A stretch of 10,284 nucleotides of DNA from an uncultured Bacillota bacterium (GTDB lineage Bacteria > Bacillota_I > Bacilli_A > Erysipelotrichales > Erysipelotrichaceae), in the NCBI GenBank assembly GCA_949287785.1, contig CASEHR010000139.1, positions 1 to 10,284 of the forward strand, given 5' to 3'. The position numbers were made by a program, and so were the translations under genes. The notes beneath the pieces are model-generated. The model was not told the origin of the DNA, did no database searches, and saw nothing but the letters and a program-made list of their open reading frames with translations. This document shows positions 7,458-10,284 of this stretch, in pieces; position 1 is the stretch's first letter; each line of letters begins with the position of its first letter.

Positions 7458-7552
7458 TGTGGATATGTGGATAAATAGTGATTTAGCCCTGTGAAATAAT
7501 GATACAACGAGTGTTGATAAGATGTTGACTAATTGTGGATAGATGTGGATAA
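7458..7552 (-). promoter_or_regulatory. DnaA box cluster between dnaA and dnaN
   Basis: Five boxes all read TTATCCACA-like on the minus strand. Perfect copies are at 7466-7474 and 7544-7552. One-mismatch copies are at 7458-7466 (TGTGGATAT on plus), 7512-7520 (TGTTGATAA) and 7534-7542 (TGTGGATAG). The last pair is spaced by exactly 10 bp and lies directly against the dnaA stop codon; the first pair shares one base. This is the second box cluster of a bipartite origin, as in Bacillus. Confidence 0.88.
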
Positions 7553-8887
7553 CTATTTGAAGCCTTTTTCGATATCCTGGATCGCTTTCTGATATAAAGG
7601 CTCTTTTCTGATCATCTCTTCAACTCGATCACAAGCGTTGATGACTGTTGAGTGATCACGCTTACCGAAATTATAACCGATGTCTTTATAAGGAAGATCG
7701 AGATATTTACGACAGAGATACATGGCGATCTGTCTGGGGATAGCGATATTCTTAGTCCTTATCTTGGAGTTGAGCTGTTGTTTGGTGACTCCATAGTAGT
7801 TGCAGACAGCTTTCTTGATGAGGTTGATATCGATATCATCATTCGTTTCACTGACCTGCCCTTGAAAAGCCTCTATCGCCACATCTAAGGTGATGTGATT
7901 GGTTGAAGCGAAGTCGATCGCATAAAAAAGCAAACGATTAAGTGCCCCTTCCAATTGCCTTACATCCTGGGAGAAATTAGTGGCGATATAACTTAAAACA
8001 TCGTCATCGATACTCTGGATCGTCGATAAGGTCAACTTCTTTTTCAGAATGTTGATACTGGTCTCGTATTCCGGTGCTTCAATATTGACATTCAGGCCTT
8101 GATTGAAACGCGAGATGATCCTATCTTCCAATCCTTCAATATCTTTTGGCAAACGGTCACAAGTCAGGCAGATCTGTTTTTTAGCATTGACAAGACCATT
8201 GAAAATACTGAAGAATACTTCGTGTGTCTTTTCCTTGCCGGCAATAAACTGAATATCATCGACTAAAAGCGTATCTAGATTATAGAATTGTTGCTTGAAG
8301 TCATTGATCGTGTGGTTCTTGATCGACGCAGCCACTCCTTCCACAAAATCCAGACCGGATATAAAACCGATCTTGTAATGGGGAAACAACTCCCGAATCT
8401 TATTACCAATGGCATTCAAGAGATGTGTTTTGCCCAGACCTGAATTACCATAGATAAAAAGCGGATTATAAGCCAGTCCCGGATTGTTGGCGACTGTCAG
8501 GGATGATACCTGAGCTTGTATATTGCTTCGACCGACGATGAAATTCTCAAAATTGTAATTCTTATCACAACGTGTGTGGTAAAAGACCTCAATATTATCG
8601 ATCTTTTTAACGCTGTTGCGGTTCATATCATCACCTTTGATGACTTTGATTGTCACCGGATGATGAACGACCGAAGAGACAGCTTCTTCAAACTTATCTT
8701 TGTGTTCATTGATGATCAGTTCGGCTAAAAAGATCTGACAGGAAACAACGATGTTGTTTTCATTTATCGATAGTATGTAACTGTATTCAGATATTGTCTG
8801 GACCATCGAATCATTCATGATAACGCCATGATCGATCAAATAAGCGACCGTCTTTCGCCAGACATCAGTTAAATAATAATCATTCAT
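7553..8887 (-). CDS. dnaA: Chromosomal replication initiator protein DnaA
   Basis: DnaA binds 9-bp boxes at the origin, forms an ATP-dependent filament and opens the duplex. At 444 residues it matches the Bacillus protein (446). Domain I occupies about residues 1-85. Domain II is a very short linker (about 86-108). The AAA+ domain III holds a Walker A GNSGLGKT at 147-154, a Walker B LLVDD at 207-211 and the arginine-finger segment DRIISRF at 255-261. Domain IV is a helix-turn-helix with the DnaA signature GKRDHSTVINA at 408-418. The start has AAGGA (8897-8901) 9 nt upstream; another ATG at 8883 is out of frame. It is flanked on both sides by DnaA boxes, so autoregulation is expected from the family, and the candidate promoter lies in the AT-rich leader. 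Confidence 0.98.
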   Translation of the reverse strand: MNDYYLTDVWRKTVAYLIDHGVIMNDSMVQTISEYSYILSINENNIVVSCQIFLAELIINEHKDKFEEAVSSVVHHPVTIKVIKGDDMNRNSVKKIDNIEVFYHTRCDKNYNFENFIVGRSNIQAQVSSLTVANNPGLAYNPLFIYGNSGLGKTHLLNAIGNKIRELFPHYKIGFISGLDFVEGVAASIKNHTINDFKQQFYNLDTLLVDDIQFIAGKEKTHEVFFSIFNGLVNAKKQICLTCDRLPKDIEGLEDRIISRFNQGLNVNIEAPEYETSINILKKKLTLSTIQSIDDDVLSYIATNFSQDVRQLEGALNRLLFYAIDFASTNHITLDVAIEAFQGQVSETNDDIDINLIKKAVCNYYGVTKQQLNSKIRTKNIAIPRQIAMYLCRKYLDLPYKDIGYNFGKRDHSTVINACDRVEEMIRKEPLYQKAIQDIEKGFK

Positions 8888-8911
8888 AATACTTTTTCCT
8901 TGTGCTTTTTA

Positions 8912-8917
8912 ATTATA
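8912..8917 (-). promoter_or_regulatory. dnaA: Candidate -10 element of dnaA
   Basis: A perfect TATAAT on the minus strand lies 24 nt before the dnaA ATG and about 10 nt before its Shine-Dalgarno. No good -35 is seen at 16-18 bp (best match TTTTAA, 3 of 6). A run of T and A on either side makes a chance match possible. Confidence 0.45.
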
Positions 8918-9006
8918 TTTAAATCACCGGATATTAAAAGAACAAATTTATTTCATCAACATGAACATCATTTATCAATATGTGCTGAATAGTTGTCAGA
9001 TAAGAC

Positions 9007-9073
9007 TTATCCACACTTATCCACAATATTTGGGCGTGGATAAAATGTGTATATTTCTATCCACTGTGGATTA
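9007..9073. promoter_or_regulatory. DnaA boxes, cluster nearest dnaA
   Basis: Two perfect TTATCCACA boxes at 9007-9015 and 9017-9025 are direct repeats exactly 10 bp apart, so on the same face of the helix. Inverted one-mismatch boxes follow at 9035-9043 (CGTGGATAA) and 9065-9073 (TGTGGATTA). A weaker match is at 9057-9065. Confidence 0.88.
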
Positions 9074-9083
9074 CGTGTATATC

Positions 9084-9101
9084 AATGTGAACATTCACAT
9101 T
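9084..9101. repeat. Perfect palindrome 1 inside oriC
   Basis: AATGTGAA-ca-TTCACATT is a perfect 8+2+8 dyad. It lies in the gap between the two DnaA box clusters and two bases from a second palindrome. It does not contain a DnaA box, so it is a candidate site for another dimeric regulator. Confidence 0.6.
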
Positions 9102-9103
9102 AA

Positions 9104-9120
9104 ATGTTGATAATCAACAT
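9104..9120. repeat. Perfect palindrome 2 inside oriC
   Basis: ATGTTGAT-a-ATCAACAT is a perfect 8+1+8 dyad. It contains a TGTTGATAA variant DnaA box (9105-9113), so it may bind DnaA in either orientation or a separate dimeric protein. Confidence 0.6.
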
Positions 9121-9154
9121 GCAAAATTATCGAGTATTTCAATGCCAAAACAGC

Positions 9155-9225
9155 TTTTCCACAATTATCCACATATGTTGATAAGTCTGATTTGTGGATG
9201 TTGATAAGTCCTGTATTTATCCACA
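9155..9225. promoter_or_regulatory. DnaA boxes, middle cluster
   Basis: Perfect TTATCCACA boxes are at 9165-9173 and 9217-9225. TTTTCCACA at 9155-9163 precedes the first by 10 bp, repeating the helical phasing of the cluster nearest dnaA. Inverted TGTTGATAA variants are at 9176-9184 and 9199-9207, with a weaker TGTGGATGT at 9193-9201. Confidence 0.85.
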
Positions 9226-9250
9226 TAGACAAGGCCCAAAATCAACGAAC

Positions 9251-9283
9251 TTATCCACAATGCTGTATTTTAAGTTATCAACA
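9251..9283 (+). promoter_or_regulatory. DnaA boxes, distal pair
   Basis: A perfect TTATCCACA is at 9251-9259 and a TTATCAACA variant at 9275-9283, both in plus orientation. These are the last recognisable boxes before the feo locus. Confidence 0.8.
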
Positions 9284-9388
9284 TATTTTCTAGGCAATAT
9301 GTATATATGCATAATACATGATAATAAGCAGATAACAGCGTATTTTGAATAAATGAAAAGAAATGAGGCGATTTGTCTTGATAATTTA
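9284..9388. other. AT-rich spacer between oriC and the feo promoter
   Basis: I see no gene, no DnaA box and no strong hairpin here. It contains alternating AT runs with imperfect symmetry (TATGTATATATGCATA, 9298-9313) and may be origin-flanking DNA or upstream promoter sequence for feo. Confidence 0.4.
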
Positions 9389-9417
9389 TTGACATGATCG
9401 TTAGCTAGTGCTAACAT
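9389..9417 (+). promoter_or_regulatory. Promoter of the feo operon
   Basis: A consensus -35 TTGACA (9389-9394) is separated by 17 bp from TAACAT (9412-9417), a 4-of-6 match to TATAAT. The predicted start lies near 9424, giving a leader of roughly 30 nt. The -10 overlaps a 16-bp dyad, so repression by a bound factor is likely. Confidence 0.65.
9400..9415. promoter_or_regulatory. Operator-like dyad 1, overlapping the feo -10
   Basis: GTTAG-ctagtg-CTAAC is a perfect dyad (the inner C/G bases also pair, giving 6-bp arms). It covers the end of the promoter spacer and most of the -10 hexamer. The same GTTAG-N6-CTAAC form recurs at 9424 and 9909, all flanking feo genes. Confidence 0.65.
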
Positions 9418-9423
9418 ATCGTT

Positions 9424-9439
9424 GTTAGTTAAAACTAGC
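9424..9439. promoter_or_regulatory. Operator-like dyad 2, feo leader
   Basis: GTTAG-ttaaaa-CTAGC has the same spacing as dyad 1 with one base changed in the right arm. It starts 24 bp after dyad 1, near the predicted transcript start and just before the feoA Shine-Dalgarno. Confidence 0.55.
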
Positions 9440-9453
9440 TGAGGAGGAATATG

Positions 9454-9663
9454 ATGCCACTTACCCTTGCGAATATCGGTGAAAGAAATACGATCAAAAA
9501 AGTCAGCGGTTCGTCTGAACAAAAACAGAGATTGAATGAACTTGGCTTTGTGCCTGGCGCAGTGGTGGAAGTCGTTTCCAAGATCCGAGGCAATGTGATC
9601 GTTGCGATCAAAAACAGCCGGGTCGCTATTGCTAAAGATGCGGCGATGAAGATTATGATCTGA
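9454..9663 (+). CDS. feoA: FeoA-family protein, first and divergent copy
   Basis: This 69-residue protein is one small SH3-like FeoA domain. FeoA proteins are cytoplasmic partners of the FeoB ferrous iron transporter, probably touching its G domain. The family pattern is seen in QRLNELGFVPGAVVEVV (about residues 25-41), but the second half (KIRGNVIVAIKNSRVAI) lacks the PLGDP segment of ordinary FeoA and of the next gene. The start is a choice between ATG 9451 and ATG 9454: AGGAGG at 9442-9447 is 3 nt from the first and 6 nt from the second, so I take the second (MPLTLANIG). It is first in the operon, 9 nt before the second feoA. The family call is firm; whether it is a working FeoA or a regulator is unknown. 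Confidence 0.85.
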   Translation: MPLTLANIGERNTIKKVSGSSEQKQRLNELGFVPGAVVEVVSKIRGNVIVAIKNSRVAIAKDAAMKIMI

Positions 9664-9672
9664 GGAGGGAAT

Positions 9673-9894
9673 ATGCGAAAATTGAATGAAGTTGGTATTG
9701 GTGAAACTGTAACCATCGACAAGATCAATGGTGAAGGTGCCACAAAAAGACGGATCATGGACATGGGACTTGTCAAGAACGTCAGAGTTATGGTCAGGAA
9801 GGTCGCACCGCTTGGTGATCCGGTCGAACTGACAGTTAGAGGATATGAACTCTCTATCCGCAAGAAGGATGCTGAGCTCATTGAAGTCCGGTAA
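9673..9894 (+). CDS. feoA: Ferrous iron transport protein A, second copy
   Basis: This 73-residue protein is a canonical single-domain FeoA. It has KRRIMDMGLVKNVRVMV (about residues 25-41), then APLGDPVELTVRGYELSIRKKDAELIEV, with the hallmark PLGDP and GYELSIRK segments. It is expected to support FeoB in Fe(II) uptake at the inner face of the membrane. AGGAGG at 9663-9668 overlaps the previous stop codon and stands 4 nt before the ATG. It shares only the general FeoA pattern with the gene before it, so the two are old paralogues rather than a recent duplication. A third copy of the operator-like dyad lies between this gene and feoB. Confidence 0.93.
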   Translation: MRKLNEVGIGETVTIDKINGEGATKRRIMDMGLVKNVRVMVRKVAPLGDPVELTVRGYELSIRKKDAELIEVR

Positions 9895-9908
9895 TTTTAT
9901 ATGATTAT

Positions 9909-9924
9909 GTTAGGAAAAACTAAC
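9909..9924. promoter_or_regulatory. Operator-like dyad 3, upstream of feoB
   Basis: GTTAG-gaaaaa-CTAAC is a perfect 5+6+5 dyad ending one base before the feoB Shine-Dalgarno. It matches the dyads at 9400 and 9424 in half-site and spacing. A bound factor here could control a separate feoB promoter (TATGAT at 9900-9905 is a weak -10 candidate with no clear -35) or block elongation. Confidence 0.6.
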
Positions 9925-9936
9925 TAGGAGGGGTTT

Positions 9937-10284
9937 ATGAGAATTGCATTAACAGGAAATCCAAACAGCGGTAAGACTACCCTGTTCAACGCTCTGACCG
10001 GTTCCAATCAATATGTCGGTAACTGGCCGGGCGTGACTGTAGAGAAAAAGGAAGGACGGTATAAAGAGGATAAGGATATCACGATCATCGACTTGCCGGG
10101 CATTTATTCCTTGTCACCTTATTCACTTGAAGAAGTCATCGCCAGAAATTACATTTTAAACGAAAAACCAGATGGTATTCTGAATATCGTCGACGGTTCC
10201 AATCTGGAGCGTAATCTCTATCTGACGACACAGATCAAAGATCTCGGCATTCCGATGGTCGTAGCGGTCAATATGAGTGATGTC
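9937..10284 (+). CDS. feoB: Ferrous iron transporter FeoB, N-terminal part (cut by window edge)
   Basis: FeoB is an inner-membrane Fe(II) transporter with an N-terminal GTP-binding domain. The 116 codons present are the start of that domain: G1 GNPNSGKT (residues 7-14), G2 Thr34 in WPGVTVE, G3 DLPG (52-55) and G4 NMSD (112-115), which begins right at the window end. The WPGVTVE segment is characteristic of FeoB. AGGAGG at 9926-9931 stands 5 nt before the ATG. The membrane part lies outside the window. It follows the two feoA genes after 42 nt and is presumably cotranscribed with them. Confidence 0.96.
   Translation, partial: MRIALTGNPNSGKTTLFNALTGSNQYVGNWPGVTVEKKEGRYKEDKDITIIDLPGIYSLSPYSLEEVIARNYILNEKPDGILNIVDGSNLERNLYLTTQIKDLGIPMVVAVNMSDV

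Larger units (their letters stand above)
8888..9283. other. oriC: Main intergenic part of the replication origin (oriC)
   Basis: This gene-free stretch lies between the divergent dnaA and feo units. It carries five perfect TTATCCACA boxes and at least six variants, two perfect palindromes in the middle, and an AT-rich part next to dnaA (8888-8990). Transcription on both sides points away from it. Together with the box cluster between dnaA and dnaN it makes a bipartite origin. There is no GATC site in the whole stretch. No convincing protein-coding gene lies here. Confidence 0.92.

Noticed and set aside
9084..9101. Palindrome as a Rex (TTGTGAA-N4-TTCACAA) or CRP (TGTGA-N6-TCACA) site
   Set aside because: The arms are similar but the spacer is 2 bp between TGTGAA and TTCACA and 4 bp between TGTGA and TCACA, which fits neither consensus.
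9418..9453. Riboswitch in the feo leader
   Set aside because: The predicted leader is only about 30 nt, too short for a known metal riboswitch; the symmetry fits a DNA operator better.
9217..9522. A 101-codon minus-strand frame across the oriC edge and the start of feoA
   Set aside because: It overlaps DnaA boxes, the feo promoter and the feoA start, and has no family resemblance.
9435..9881. A 148-codon minus-strand frame opposite both feoA genes
   Set aside because: It is hydrophobic and Ser/Thr/Ile-rich in the way antisense frames of such genes are, and it covers two clear plus-strand FeoA genes with proper ribosome binding sites.

Overview
The window is the chromosomal replication origin of a low-to-moderate GC Gram-positive bacterium (Bacillota). 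The evidence is the gene set dnaA, dnaN, S4-domain gene, recF, gyrB, gyrA in the order typical of Bacillota, together with dense DnaA boxes of the TTATCCACA type and strong AGGAGG ribosome binding sites. TGA is used as a stop codon (recF, first feoA), so the Mycoplasma-type code does not apply. An Erysipelotrichia-like or other Mollicutes-adjacent Bacilli lineage is my best guess, but the sequence alone does not fix the taxon.

Layout from left to right. A GNAT acetyltransferase (1-456, cut by the window edge), gyrA, gyrB, recF, an S4-domain protein, dnaN and dnaA all lie on the minus strand. They are transcribed leftwards, away from the origin. The GNAT-to-S4 block is tightly packed, with overlaps or short gaps and visible translational coupling. 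The dnaN/S4 gap holds two hairpins that look like dnaN terminators and an extended -10 promoter that would start the S4-recF-gyrB-gyrA message only about 9 nt before its first ATG. The dnaA/dnaN gap holds five DnaA boxes, a GC cluster and a trinucleotide-repeat tract resembling an unwinding element.

Right of dnaA lies the main intergenic origin region (8888-9283). It has five perfect DnaA boxes, several variants including a recurrent TTATCAACA class, helically phased box pairs, and two adjacent perfect palindromes. An AT-rich stretch without a recognisable gene follows (9284-9388).

From 9389 rightwards, on the plus strand, is a ferrous iron uptake locus: a promoter, two tandem feoA genes and the first 116 codons of feoB, which runs off the window. 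A 16-bp dyad of form GTTAG-N6-CTAAC occurs three times: at the promoter, in the feo leader (one mismatch), and just before feoB. It is probably the operator of a metal-responsive repressor. The rpmH-rnpA genes that often lie beside dnaA in Bacillota are not seen here.

The left-hand genes work together. DnaA opens the origin, DnaN is the polymerase clamp, RecF supports gap repair, and gyrase removes supercoils ahead of the fork. All genes on both sides point away from the origin, so they are co-directional with replication. The most unusual signals are the triplicated feo dyad, the palindrome pair inside oriC, the near-leaderless S4-recF-gyrBA promoter, the hairpin joining gyrA to the GNAT gene, and an Asn in the GyrB TOPRIM motif at a known quinolone-resistance position. 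No wholly new gene system is evident.
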